A program made the position numbers and the translations under genes. Below, one piece after another: positions 24,343 to 32,478 of a DNA stretch of 32,612 nucleotides. Under the pieces are notes generated by a model. It was not told where the DNA came from. It was given only the letters and a program-made list of their open reading frames with translations, and made no database searches. The stretch's first letter is position 1. Every line of letters starts with the position of its first letter. Location: positions 1 to 32,612 of the forward strand of contig JACOTZ010000174.1 in NCBI GenBank assembly GCA_016178155.1, given 5' to 3'. This DNA is from Acidobacteriota bacterium (GTDB lineage Bacteria; Acidobacteriota; Terriglobia; Bryobacterales; Bryobacteraceae).

Positions 24343-25786
24343 AAGCACCATCGTAGACACACCCACACAAAGCAAGGGCCGCATCCTCGTCATTGACGAC
24401 GAAGGAGACATCCGCGAGAGCCTGGAAACGCTGCTCGGCATGGAAGGTTACGCGGTTGAAGGCGCCGCGACGGCAACCGAGGGCACGCGCGCGCTGGCGC
24501 GCACCAATTACGACCTTGTGCTGCTTGACCTGATGCTGCCGGACCGCTCCGGAATGGAAGTGCTCAAGGAAATCCGGCAGCGCGACACGATCACGCCGGT
24601 CATCTTCCTCACCGCATATGGCTCGATCAACGTGGCGGTGCAGGCGCTCAAGTCGGGCGCGAGCGATTATTTCGCGAAGCCCTGGGACAACGAGAAGCTG
24701 CTGGTTGAGATCCAGACGATGATCGCCAAGCGGCGTCTCGAGGCCGAGAACCGCGAACTCAAACGGGCGCTCAAAGAACGCTATAGTTTCCCCAACATCA
24801 TTGGCCGCAGCGAGGGAATGCTGCGCGTGCTCGATCTCGTGGAAACGGTGGCGCCGAGCCGCACGACGATTCTGCTGACCGGCGAGACGGGCACCGGCAA
24901 GGAGATCATCGCCAAGGCCATCCACGCGCACTCCCCGCGCGCCGACCAGCCTTTCGTGCCGGTCAACAGCGGTTCCTTGCCCCCGGATCTGCTCGAGTCG
25001 ACGCTGTTCGGACACGTCAAGGGCGCCTTCACCAGCGCCTATGCCGCGCAGAAGGGCTATTTCGAGGTCGCTAACGGCGGCACGATTTTCTTCGACGAGA
25101 TCGGGACCATCGGACCCGAGACCCAGAGCAAGCTGCTGCGCGTGATCCAGGAACGGGAGTTCATGCCGCTCGGGTCGACCGATGTCGTCAGGGTGGACGT
25201 GCGCATCCTGGCCGCCACCAACGCGGACCTGCGCAAGCTGGTGGAGGACGGAAGATTCCGCCAGGACCTTTATTACCGGCTGAATGTGATCAATCTCAGC
25301 CTGCCGCCGCTGCGCGAGCGCAAGAGCGACATCCCGCTGCTGGTGGAGCACTTTTTTCAGAAGTATTGCGAGGAGAACCGCAAGTTCCTGGAGGGCGGGC
25401 GCTCGGTGCTGCGCTTCACACCCGAGGCCATGCAGGTGCTGATGGAGTACAACTGGCCGGGGAACGTGCGCGAGCTGGAGAACGCGGTGGAGCGGTCGGT
25501 GGTGCTGGCCTCGCACGAAGAGGTCGCGGTCGACGTCCTGCCGGAGCAGATCCTGCACGCGAGCGGCATGCGTATCCGGCGCGACGAGGCGGGCCGCCTG
25601 CCGGCCGACGCTTCGTTGTGGGAGATCGTCGCGGATTTCGAGCGGCGGAAAATCATCGAGGCGCTTGAGGCCTCAGGCGGCAGCCAGACGGACGCGGCGG
25701 AGCATCTGCGCATTCCCTTGTCGACGCTCAACCAGAAGATCAAGCGGCTCGAGATCCCGATCCGGAAGAGGGGTGCGCAGGGGTGA
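24335..25786 (+). CDS. NtrC-type response regulator with sigma54 AAA+ domain (GAFTSA variant)
   Basis: A 483-residue regulator. The receiver domain (1-130) has Asp21, Asp22, phospho-acceptor Asp65 (LLDLMLPD) and Lys115. The AAA+ domain (about 155-390) has Walker A GETGTGKE at 183-190, Walker B GGTIFFDEIG near 248-257, and arginine fingers in the FRQDLYYRLNV region. The sigma54-contact loop is GAFTSA at 230-235 instead of GAFTGA. A Fis-type helix-turn-helix ends the protein (ALEASGGSQTDAAEHLRIPL then STLNQKIKRLEI). It is coupled to the upstream kinase and overlaps the next gene by four bases (GTGA). It should activate sigma54 promoters when phosphorylated; targets are unknown. Confidence 0.93.
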   Translation: MPESTIVDTPTQSKGRILVIDDEGDIRESLETLLGMEGYAVEGAATATEGTRALARTNYDLVLLDLMLPDRSGMEVLKEIRQRDTITPVIFLTAYGSINVAVQALKSGASDYFAKPWDNEKLLVEIQTMIAKRRLEAENRELKRALKERYSFPNIIGRSEGMLRVLDLVETVAPSRTTILLTGETGTGKEIIAKAIHAHSPRADQPFVPVNSGSLPPDLLESTLFGHVKGAFTSAYAAQKGYFEVANGGTIFFDEIGTIGPETQSKLLRVIQEREFMPLGSTDVVRVDVRILAATNADLRKLVEDGRFRQDLYYRLNVINLSLPPLRERKSDIPLLVEHFFQKYCEENRKFLEGGRSVLRFTPEAMQVLMEYNWPGNVRELENAVERSVVLASHEEVAVDVLPEQILHASGMRIRRDEAGRLPADASLWEIVADFERRKIIEALEASGGSQTDAAEHLRIPLSTLNQKIKRLEIPIRKRGAQG

Positions 25787-26142
25787 GCACGTTTGTGCTG
25801 CTGTTCTTCACCCCCGGCCCCAAGTGGCTGGACGGCCACTCGGTGTTCGAGCAGCCGCTCGCAGCGCATTTCGACTACATCCGCGGGCTACATGCCTCCG
25901 GCAAGGCCCTGATGGGCGGACCCTTTGCCGACGGCGACGGCGGGATGGTAGTTCTGCAGGTATCAGGCCGGGCGGAAGCGCTGGCCATCGCCGCGGCCGA
26001 TCCCGACGTCATCGCCGGCGTTCTGAGCTTCGCCATCCGCGAGTGGTGGCCGGTGGCATGGAACGAGGCCCGCGCGGCCAGTGCCTACGAAACGCCCCCG
26101 ATGGAAGCCCGCCGGCTCCGCCCGCGGCCGGCACGAGACTAG
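25783..26142 (+). CDS. YCII-domain protein
   Basis: A 119-residue protein with the YCII-like ferredoxin fold pattern: FVLLFFTPGPKWLDGHSVFE, HFDYIRGLHASGKALMGGPF, ADGDGGMVVLQVSGRAEALA and IAAADPDVIAGVLSFAIREW. The role of the family is not established; some members are enzymes or oligomeric binding proteins. The GTG start overlaps the response-regulator stop. The last codons (arginine/proline-rich) run up to a TAG that belongs to the left end of the 132-bp element at 26139, so the C-terminus may have been altered by the insertion. Confidence 0.8.
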   Translation: MSTFVLLFFTPGPKWLDGHSVFEQPLAAHFDYIRGLHASGKALMGGPFADGDGGMVVLQVSGRAEALAIAAADPDVIAGVLSFAIREWWPVAWNEARAASAYETPPMEARRLRPRPARD

Positions 26143-26270
26143 CCCGAGTTTCGTCACCACCACTCCCTGACGGTCGTGGCTCAGAACGCTTCCGCTGATT
26201 TGACGGCACTTACTGAGCCGCGCGCGTCAGCAAGCGGTTCGAAATCCTGTCGGTGACGAACTTCGGCTAG
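26139..26270 (-). mobile_element. 132-bp miniature repeat element, copy B
   Basis: This is the inverted copy of 8311-8442 with only scattered differences. The ends are imperfect inverted repeats: CTAGCCCGAGTTTCGTCACC on the left and GGTGACGAACTTCGGCTAG on the right. The core includes CTCCCTGACGGTCGTGGCTC and GCGCGCGTCAGCAAGCGG. It has no coding capacity. It abuts the YCII gene, supplying its stop codon, and lies 76 bases before the cysteine dioxygenase start. Two near-identical copies 18 kb apart argue for past mobility or gene conversion. Confidence 0.82.
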
Positions 26271-26346
26271 CCTCGCTGTGCGATCCCACCTCTGTCTGCG
26301 CGACTCCGAACCGCTCTGGAGTATACATACAGATCGGGAGGTGAGC

Positions 26347-26895
26347 GTGACCCCTGGTGTTGAATGCGCGGGCTTGCACGCCCTGATAGACCGGCTGAAC
26401 CGTTTCGCGGAATCGCGCTTTCCCGTTCGCGAGGTGCACGCATTCCTTCAGACAGCCCGCATCCCTCTCAGCGAGCTGCAGCCGTACATCTTTATCGCCC
26501 CCGATCATTACACGCGGAATCTGATCTACAAGTGCCCCGAGTTCGAGCTGCTGCTCGTCGTGTGGCCGCCCGGCCAGGGTTCGCCGGTGCACGGCCACGA
26601 AGGCGAGAAATGCTGGGCGCGCGTCGAGCAGGGCCGGCTGCGCTTCACCAACTTCCGCGAGATCCCTGAAGGCGACGGCTTCCGGCTCCAGAAAACCTCG
26701 GAAAAAATCGGCGATGCCGGCCATCTCGATGGTCCCGCTGATATCCACGGTGTCGACAATCTCTTCGATACGCTCGCGCTCAGCCTGCACGTCTATTCAC
26801 ACCCCTACGACGCCTGCGACATTTACGATGTGGAGGCGAATATCAAGACTCGCAAGCGGATGCATTACGACAGCCGCTTCGGCATCCCTGAGTAA
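26347..26895 (+). CDS. Cysteine dioxygenase, type I
   Basis: A 182-residue cupin that oxidises cysteine to cysteine sulfinate with iron and oxygen in the cytoplasm. The iron ligands are His82, His84 (SPVHGHEGEKCW) and His134 (ADIHGVDN). The substrate-binding arginine is in HYTRNLIYKC. Cys89 and Tyr150 (in LSLHVYSHPY) occupy the positions that form the Cys-Tyr cofactor in animal enzymes; many bacterial enzymes have glycine instead of that cysteine. The GTG start at 26347 has GGGAGG five bases upstream; GTG 26341 is the alternative, and an ATG at 26278 lies next to the repeat and is rejected. It belongs to no obvious operon. Confidence 0.9.
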   Translation: MTPGVECAGLHALIDRLNRFAESRFPVREVHAFLQTARIPLSELQPYIFIAPDHYTRNLIYKCPEFELLLVVWPPGQGSPVHGHEGEKCWARVEQGRLRFTNFREIPEGDGFRLQKTSEKIGDAGHLDGPADIHGVDNLFDTLALSLHVYSHPYDACDIYDVEANIKTRKRMHYDSRFGIPE

Positions 26896-26901
26896 GCTTG
26901 C

Positions 26902-26936
26902 CAGGACGGGGCCGCTGCCGTCATGCGGCAGTCCTG
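26902..26936. terminator. Candidate hairpin terminator between convergent genes
   Basis: CTGCCG at 26915-26920 pairs with CGGCAG at 26926-26931 across a TCATG loop, and CAGGAC at 26902-26907 can pair with the following GTCCTG. It lies 7-41 bases after the cysteine dioxygenase stop. There is no T-run, so its strength is uncertain. Confidence 0.45.
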
Positions 26937-26997
26937 CGTCAGACTGCCGACTGCGCCGGCGGCCTGAGCTGCGAGGCTTGCGCACCTTCCGGATGGT

Positions 26998-27015
26998 CAG
27001 ACGCGACGGCGTCTG
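26998..27015. terminator. Candidate hairpin terminator downstream of the TonB-dependent gene
   Basis: CAGACGC at 26998-27004 and GCGTCTG at 27009-27015 form a perfect 7-bp stem with a four-base loop. It lies 17 bases after the stop of the minus-strand TonB-dependent gene. On the plus strand a T-rich stretch follows, so it might serve both convergent genes. Confidence 0.45.
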
Positions 27016-27032
27016 CTGTTCTTCTGAAGGTG

Positions 27033-30000
27033 TCAGAAAACGTATTTCAGCCCGAACTGGATGCGGCGCGGCTCGTCCGCGCTGTTGATGCGGCCGGCGT
27101 TCGGGGTCCCCACGCTGACGTTCGGAACTCCGAAATTCGGCGTGTTGAATGCGTTGAACGACTCGGCGCGGAACTGGACGTAGTGGCCTTCCCACGGCAG
27201 CAGGAAGTTCTTCGAAACGATCAGATCCACGTTGCTCACGCCGGGTGCATAGATCAGGTTTCTTCCGGCGTTGCTGATGACTCCGGGAGCGCTCGGCACC
27301 ACGAAGCCGAGGTCGAACCAGCGGTCGATTGTGCGCTGGTCGCCCGGCAGGTTGGGATTGCGCACGTAGTCGCCGCGCACGCGCCCGCCGAGATTCTGGT
27401 TGTCGACATTGATGCTGTGGTCGAGCGGCGTGCCGGCGAGCAACGACACGATCCCGCCGATCTGCCACCCGCCCAACAACAGCGCCGGCGCCCCCGACGA
27501 CGCGAGCGCGTGGCCCTTCCCGAACGGCAGCTCATACAACGTGCTCGAAATCCAAGCGAGCCGCCGGTCGAGTGTCGAGTTGGCCCGCTCGCGGCTGATG
27601 TCCCAATCCGTGGCACGGCCGGAACCGCCTTCCAGCAGGTTCTCTTCCGCCTGATCGATATTGTGCGACCAGGTGAACGAGCTCAGGAACGTGAAGCCGC
27701 GGGTGAAGCGTTTCTCTCCCTTGATCGTGAGGGCATTGTAGCTCCCGTTGCCCGCGTACTCGACAAGTCCCACAGCGTTCCACTGCGGCCGGATGCGGCG
27801 CTGCGACGCCTGGATAGTCGGATGCGGCTCCATCGGCGCGTTGATGTTGCGGCCGTAGGCCGCATGGGTTGTCTTCGTGCCGTTGTAACCCAGGGTCAGC
27901 AGGATATCCCCGGGCAGGTTCTGCTGGAGATCGAGGAACCACTGGCTGACGTACATCATCGGCTGAAAATCGTACCGAGTGTCAAGGTTCACCCCGTTCG
28001 GGATCACGCCGGTCCGGTAGGGTGGGAATCCTTCGCGTACGATCAGCGACGATGTCTCGCGCGGCTGCACGAGATTGACTTCGACGTGCTTGGGCGGTCC
28101 TGCCGTGTAGTTCGTGAACTCGTTGGTCAGGCTGTTCGGCTCTCCATAATAAATACCGCCGCCCGCGCGCACCACGGTTCCCCGCAGCGCCTGCCAGGCG
28201 AGACCGAGGCGGGGTGCAAAGTTGTTGAGGTCCTGCTCACAGCCGCAATCCTTACCGTCCTGGGGAAAGACCATCCGCTCTTCCGAGAGCGCAACGCCGT
28301 TGGCGATGGTGCTGAGATAGCGTCCCACTGTCTGTTTCTCCACGTTCGGGAAATAGGGTTTGTGGAACAGCTCCCAGCGGAGGCCGGCGTTGATGGTTAA
28401 CCGCGATGTAATTTTCCAGTCGTCCTGAAAGAAAAACCCGTAGTAAGGGACGATCGCGTTCTCGCCCTGCGCGTTGCCCATGATGCCGCCGCCCGCCCAG
28501 CCGAGCAGCATGTCGGCGATCGAGTTGCCCGTGGCCGCGCGGCTGGGCCCGCTGTTGGGCATCTGGGAAGTGTAAACGCCGCTGAAAGTGAACCGGCCCC
28601 GGCGGTGGCGCATGGCTTCGCGGTAGATATTCGTGCGGCGGAATTCCCCGCCGAACTTGATTCCGTGGCGCCCGCGCTGGATCGCGAATCCATCCGCGAT
28701 CAGCAGGTTGTGCAGGTTGTTGATATTCGGCCAGAAACCGCGCGGCCCCACTTCGGTGAAGCCCGACGGGATGAAGAGCGAGAACCCGTGGTCCTTGCCA
28801 TCACCGAAGGTATCGCCCGGCACGCCCTTGATTCCCAGTTTCGCGTTCAGATTTTCTTTCAGGTGAATGTCAAAGGCGGTGTTCAACTGCGACCAGCCGA
28901 AGCGGAACTCATTGAACTTCGTCGCGCCGAACGTGCTCGCCAGGTTCATGGTCACGTTGTCGCCGTCGAGCCGCACCTCCTGGCCTCCGCGCCCGCCGCC
29001 GAAGGCCGGCGGCGGCAGCACGCCCGGTTCGTCCTTGAACTGGTTGCGAATGGAATACCGGCCGAAGATGCGATGGTTGTCGGTGAGATTGTGATCGACC
29101 CGCATGTCGTACTGGTCCGCGTCGTTGGAGTCGGACGGCGAGCGGAAGTAGTTGTTCGGCAGGTGCTCGCGGCCGGCGATATTCGGGTCCGGATAAAAGT
29201 CCAGCACGCCCTTTGCCACCGCATCCCAGCGGCTCTGCGGAATCCGGTTGCCGGCAAACGGCTGCCGGACCGCATTGGCGCCGGTGCCGGTGAGGGTCAG
29301 CGGGTCGAAAATGTTCCGGATCTGCGCCGGCTGCTGCGAGAAGTCGCCGTTCTTGGCGTCGCGGCTGGGGACGGTTGAAGTGTAGCTGCGGCCGAGCCGG
29401 ATGCGCGTGCCTTGATAGCTCCCGAAGTAGAAGGTGCGGTTCTTGATCAGCGGCCCGCCCACCGTGCCCCCGAATTGGTTCTGCCTGTAGGTCGGCTTTT
29501 TCGAGCCGGCGCGGTTGGCAAAGAAATTGGTGCCGTCGAGTTTTTCATTGCGCAGGAATTCGTAGAGCGATGCGTGGAGCTGGTTGGTGCCCGAGCGGGT
29601 CGTGACCAGGATCTTGGCGCCGGTGCGGTATCCGTACTCGGCCGAGGTGTTGTTGGTCACGACCTTGAATTCGGCCACCGCATCCACCGGGGGTTTGACA
29701 CCCTGCGCCTCCCAGCCGAGCGGCCCGCCGGATGTGCGCGAGCTGTTGTCATTACCATCGAGCAGTACGCTGTTCTGCGCGGCCGCCATGCCCATCGCCA
29801 CCACGTTGCCCTCCTGGCCGCTGCGAGCGCCGCGCCCGAGCTGCCGCGCCGGCAGCACCCCCACCGTGAACTGCGCGAGCTGCAGGTAATTGCGGCCGTT
29901 GAGCGGCATCTCGACGATGCGCTTGTTGTCGATCACCTGGCCGACTTCCGTGGTCTCGGTATTGAGCAGTTGCGCGGCGGCCGACACGTTGACGGTCTCC

Positions 30001-30320
30001 ACGACGGCGCCGACGGAGAGCTCGAAGTCGACTCGTGCGGTCTGGCCGACCTCGAGGCGCATGCTCGGGATCTGCTTGGGCGCGAAGCCGCTCGCGGCCG
30101 CCTCCACTCTGTACATGCCCGCCCCCAGCAGGGGGACAGTGTAAAAGCCGATTTGATTGGTGGTGGTGGTTTGCGAGACGCCAGTCTGGATGTTGGTGAC
30201 GGTGACCTGTCCGCCGGGAACGATGGCCCTGGTCGTATCGGTGACGACTCCCTGGATCGTAGAGCTTTGGGCGAAAACTGCGGACACAGTAATCAGCCCG
30301 ACAACGAAGACCCGCTTCAT
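27033..30320 (-). CDS. Oar-like TonB-dependent outer-membrane protein
   Basis: A 1095-residue protein. The signal peptide is MKRVFVVGLITVSAVFA. An N-terminal carboxypeptidase-regulatory-like domain at about 20-105 reads STIQGVVTDTTRAIVPGGQV, TVTNIQTGV and GFYTVPLLGAGMYRVEAAAS. A plug follows with EVGQVIDNKRIVEMPLNGRN, SVLLDGNDNSSR and EFKVVTNNTSAEYGYRTGA. The rest is a long beta-barrel ending RRIQFGLKYVF, with the terminal aromatic residue of outer-membrane proteins. Such Oar-like proteins are very numerous in Acidobacteriota and probably import or bind large carbohydrates or peptides; the ligand is unknown. The ATG at 30320 is chosen for the signal peptide; ATG 30329 is also possible. It is divergent from a sulfatase with 61 bases between them. 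Confidence 0.92.
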   Translation of the reverse strand: MKRVFVVGLITVSAVFAQSSTIQGVVTDTTRAIVPGGQVTVTNIQTGVSQTTTTNQIGFYTVPLLGAGMYRVEAAASGFAPKQIPSMRLEVGQTARVDFELSVGAVVETVNVSAAAQLLNTETTEVGQVIDNKRIVEMPLNGRNYLQLAQFTVGVLPARQLGRGARSGQEGNVVAMGMAAAQNSVLLDGNDNSSRTSGGPLGWEAQGVKPPVDAVAEFKVVTNNTSAEYGYRTGAKILVTTRSGTNQLHASLYEFLRNEKLDGTNFFANRAGSKKPTYRQNQFGGTVGGPLIKNRTFYFGSYQGTRIRLGRSYTSTVPSRDAKNGDFSQQPAQIRNIFDPLTLTGTGANAVRQPFAGNRIPQSRWDAVAKGVLDFYPDPNIAGREHLPNNYFRSPSDSNDADQYDMRVDHNLTDNHRIFGRYSIRNQFKDEPGVLPPPAFGGGRGGQEVRLDGDNVTMNLASTFGATKFNEFRFGWSQLNTAFDIHLKENLNAKLGIKGVPGDTFGDGKDHGFSLFIPSGFTEVGPRGFWPNINNLHNLLIADGFAIQRGRHGIKFGGEFRRTNIYREAMRHRRGRFTFSGVYTSQMPNSGPSRAATGNSIADMLLGWAGGGIMGNAQGENAIVPYYGFFFQDDWKITSRLTINAGLRWELFHKPYFPNVEKQTVGRYLSTIANGVALSEERMVFPQDGKDCGCEQDLNNFAPRLGLAWQALRGTVVRAGGGIYYGEPNSLTNEFTNYTAGPPKHVEVNLVQPRETSSLIVREGFPPYRTGVIPNGVNLDTRYDFQPMMYVSQWFLDLQQNLPGDILLTLGYNGTKTTHAAYGRNINAPMEPHPTIQASQRRIRPQWNAVGLVEYAGNGSYNALTIKGEKRFTRGFTFLSSFTWSHNIDQAEENLLEGGSGRATDWDISRERANSTLDRRLAWISSTLYELPFGKGHALASSGAPALLLGGWQIGGIVSLLAGTPLDHSINVDNQNLGGRVRGDYVRNPNLPGDQRTIDRWFDLGFVVPSAPGVISNAGRNLIYAPGVSNVDLIVSKNFLLPWEGHYVQFRAESFNAFNTPNFGVPNVSVGTPNAGRINSADEPRRIQFGLKYVF

Positions 30321-30381
30321 GTTGTACATTCTACATCCAGCCGCCTCGTCTGCATCCGCTATCCTGCTAATCTCGAAGCTG
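30321..30381. promoter_or_regulatory. Divergent promoter region between TonB-dependent gene and sulfatase
   Basis: Only 61 bases separate the two divergent starts, so both promoters must be here or inside the genes. TAGAAT on the minus strand (30328-30333) and TATCCT on the plus strand (30360-30365) are possible -10 boxes; neither has a convincing -35 partner. Shared control of the two genes is plausible but not shown. Confidence 0.3.
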
Positions 30382-31806
30382 ATGCAAAGCAGCAGACGCC
30401 GTGACTTCCTCAGGACCGCCGCCGCCGCGGTCGCGAGTCCCGTGCTCGCCCAGCAACCACTCTCGCGCAAGCCGAACATCGTCTTCATCCTGGCTGACGA
30501 TCTCGGCGCCGGCGACCTCGGCTGCTACGGCCAGCGGTACATCCGGACGCCCAACATCGACCGGCTGGCAGCCGAAGGGATGCGCTTTACACGCGCCTAC
30601 GCCGGATGCACCGTATGTGCGCCATCCCGGAGCGTGCTGATGACCGGCTATCACATGGGTCATACCTCAGTTCGCAGCAATCCCGGCGGCGTCCCGATCC
30701 TCGACTCGGACATTACCATCGCGGAAGCTCTCAAGAAAGCCGGGTATGTCAGCGGCGGATTCGGCAAGTGGGGCCTCGGCGACAACGGCACTCCGGGCGT
30801 GCCCTGGAAACAGGGATTCGAACAGTTTTTCGGATACCTCAACCAGGTCCACGCGCATTACTACTATCCGGAATTCCTCTACGACAACGACCGCCGCTAT
30901 CTGCTGGACGGCAACAAAAACGGCAAGCGCACCACCTATTCCCATGACGTGATTGCCGGCAAAGCGCTCGAGTTTGTCCGCCGCCACCGCAGAGATCCCT
31001 TCTTCCTGTATGTGCCGTTCACGATTCCGCACCTCGAGCTGCTGGTGCCCGAGGATTCGCTGGCACAGTACAGAGGCAAGTTCCCCGAGCAGCCGTACAT
31101 CGACCGCCGGAAGCACTATGCCGATCAGCCGCACGCCCGCGCCGCCTACGCCGGCATGGTGACGCGCATGGACCGCGATGTCGGGCGGATCCTGTCATTG
31201 CTGGCGGAGCTCAACCTCGACAACGACACGATTGTGTTCTTCGCGAGCGACAATGGCGCCGCACCGCGGCTTAGCGGCGATGATTTTTTCAACAGCACCG
31301 CCGGCCTGCGCGGGCACAAGCAGAACCTGTACGAAGGCGGTATTCGCGCGCCCATGATCGCCCGCGGGCCCGGCAGAATCTCGCGCGGCGTGACCAACGA
31401 TCACTTGTGGGCCTTTTGGGACGTCATGCCGACGCTATGCGACCTCGCCGGAACCGACGCGCCCTCGGGTATCGATGGTATTTCCGCCGCCCCGCAGCTG
31501 CTCGGCCGCGGCCAGCAGCGGCAGCACGAGTATTTGTACTGGGAGCTGCCCCGCTATGACGGCAAGCGCGGCCAGTTCTTCGATGAGATCCCCATGCAGG
31601 CCGCCCGCATGGGCGACTGGAAAGCTGTGCGCCCAACACCCAACGGGCCGGTCGAGCTCTACAACCTCAGGGACGATCCGCGCGAAGAGCGCGATGTGGC
31701 CAGGGACAACCCGCAAGTGCTCGCGCGGCTGAACGGGATCCTCAGGACGGCACGCCGGCCGCCCCGGGCGCAATCGCAGCCCGATCCGGACTTCCTCAAG
31801 CCTTGA
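30382..31806 (+). CDS. Tat-exported sulfatase (formylglycine type)
   Basis: A 474-residue arylsulfatase-family enzyme. The N-terminus has a twin-arginine signal (SSRRRDFLRTAAAAVASP). The metal-binding start is PNIVFILADDLGAGDLGCYG with Asp39 and Asp40, and the formylglycine motif C-A-P-S-R is at Cys79-Arg83. Further family marks are FGKWGLGDNG, FFLYVPFTIPH, FFASDNGA, and GLRGHKQNLYEGGIRAPMIA. Activation needs a formylglycine-generating enzyme or anaerobic maturase not seen here. The substrate is probably a sulfated polysaccharide or ester. Location next to an Oar-like TonB-dependent protein suggests a uptake/desulfation pair. The start at 30382 is set by the Tat signal. Confidence 0.93.
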   Translation: MQSSRRRDFLRTAAAAVASPVLAQQPLSRKPNIVFILADDLGAGDLGCYGQRYIRTPNIDRLAAEGMRFTRAYAGCTVCAPSRSVLMTGYHMGHTSVRSNPGGVPILDSDITIAEALKKAGYVSGGFGKWGLGDNGTPGVPWKQGFEQFFGYLNQVHAHYYYPEFLYDNDRRYLLDGNKNGKRTTYSHDVIAGKALEFVRRHRRDPFFLYVPFTIPHLELLVPEDSLAQYRGKFPEQPYIDRRKHYADQPHARAAYAGMVTRMDRDVGRILSLLAELNLDNDTIVFFASDNGAAPRLSGDDFFNSTAGLRGHKQNLYEGGIRAPMIARGPGRISRGVTNDHLWAFWDVMPTLCDLAGTDAPSGIDGISAAPQLLGRGQQRQHEYLYWELPRYDGKRGQFFDEIPMQAARMGDWKAVRPTPNGPVELYNLRDDPREERDVARDNPQVLARLNGILRTARRPPRAQSQPDPDFLKP

Positions 31807-31997
31807 GGGGCGCACTGATTCTCACGGGCGTGGCCAGGCCGCGGTTTCGCACCCGCCTTACCGGTCTCGTGGATGCCCGCAATCACTACTCCGTCACCGC
31901 TGACGGCCAGCGCTTCCTCGTGATCACGACGGTCGAGGAATCCGAGTACTCGCCCGTGAGCGTGATCGTGAACTGGCCGGCCGCCCTCAAGCGATAA
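31803..31997 (+). pseudogene. C-terminal fragment of a TolB-like/serine-threonine kinase beta-propeller protein
   Basis: The 64-codon frame reads ARPRFRTRLTGLVDARNHYS, VTADGQRFLVITTVEESEYS and PVSVIVNWPAALKR. This matches the last 50 residues of large acidobacterial proteins in which a kinase or other domain is followed by a TolB/WD40-type propeller ending in D-G-Q-R-F-L-V ... NW-x-A-x-L-K. Nothing of the rest of such a gene is present. The TTG at 31803 overlaps the sulfatase stop, but the piece is more likely a gene remnant than a functional peptide. Confidence 0.65.
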
Positions 31998-32002
31998 TCC
32001 GC

Positions 32003-32033
32003 TGCGCGGCGTGCTTTCACAAGACGCCGCGCA
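32003..32033. terminator. Strong hairpin after the sulfatase region
   Basis: TGCGCGGCGT at 32003-32012 and ACGCCGCGCA at 32024-32033 form a perfect 10-bp stem around an 11-base loop. It starts six bases after the stop of the fragment at 31803-31997. No T-run follows, so it may be a terminator or an mRNA-stabilising structure. Confidence 0.5.
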
Positions 32034-32172
32034 ACGCGTCGCGACAGCCGCCATCCTGATCGCGGGCGCCGGTTCGTCCCAGCCAATCTGGCCGGGGCCC
32101 AAGTGCCGGCCGCATTCGTGCAAGCGGCGGCGCTTGCACCGCTCGCTCGTCGCTAGCCGGGGTGGCCGGCGA
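32034..32172. other. Intergenic region
   Basis: GC-rich sequence with small hairpins such as GCAAGCG / CGCTTGC near 32118-32137. No gene or promoter recognised. Confidence 0.4.
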
Positions 32173-32478
32173 CTACGGCTGGGCTGGATCTGAGAGACGA
32201 CCTTCGTAGGGGAACTTGTGGATATTGCGAATACAATCGGAAAGCGCCGCCTCGAGCGTCTCGCCGTACCCGCACGGTGTAAAGGGTGCGTTCTTCTGGT
32301 TCGTCTGCTTATCGGCTTGCGCAAAGAACAGGAGCGGCTTGATATCTGCGCTCACGTACTCCCGCACGGTGATCACAAATTCGATCTCGCCGTCCGGCTG
32401 CTGCTTTTTCATGCTGAATTGATGTAGTCGAGCAAGCTGCTCGGATGGGCTCTGCTGGGCGAATTTCCAGCCGTCCAC
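32173..32478 (-). CDS. Hypothetical small protein
   Basis: A 101-residue protein of no recognised family. The start is GTG at 32478 because AGGAG lies five bases upstream; a GTG at 32508 would include that site in the coding region. The core (DGEIEFVITVREYVSADIKP, LLFFAQADKQTNQK, CGYGETLEAALSDCIRNIHK) has ordinary protein composition, predicts mixed alpha/beta structure, and lacks a signal peptide or membrane helix. It ends with a TAG at 32173. The good ribosome binding site and codon pattern support a real gene. Its function cannot be stated. Confidence 0.65.
   Translation of the reverse strand: MDGWKFAQQSPSEQLARLHQFSMKKQQPDGEIEFVITVREYVSADIKPLLFFAQADKQTNQKNAPFTPCGYGETLEAALSDCIRNIHKFPYEGRLSDPAQP

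Noticed and set aside
24227-25558. 443-codon minus-strand frame opposite the response regulator
   Set aside because: Shadow frame of a clearly assigned gene.
26898-28400. 500-codon plus-strand frame opposite the TonB-dependent gene
   Set aside because: The minus strand has a full Oar-like protein with signal peptide, plug and barrel; this frame has no motif.
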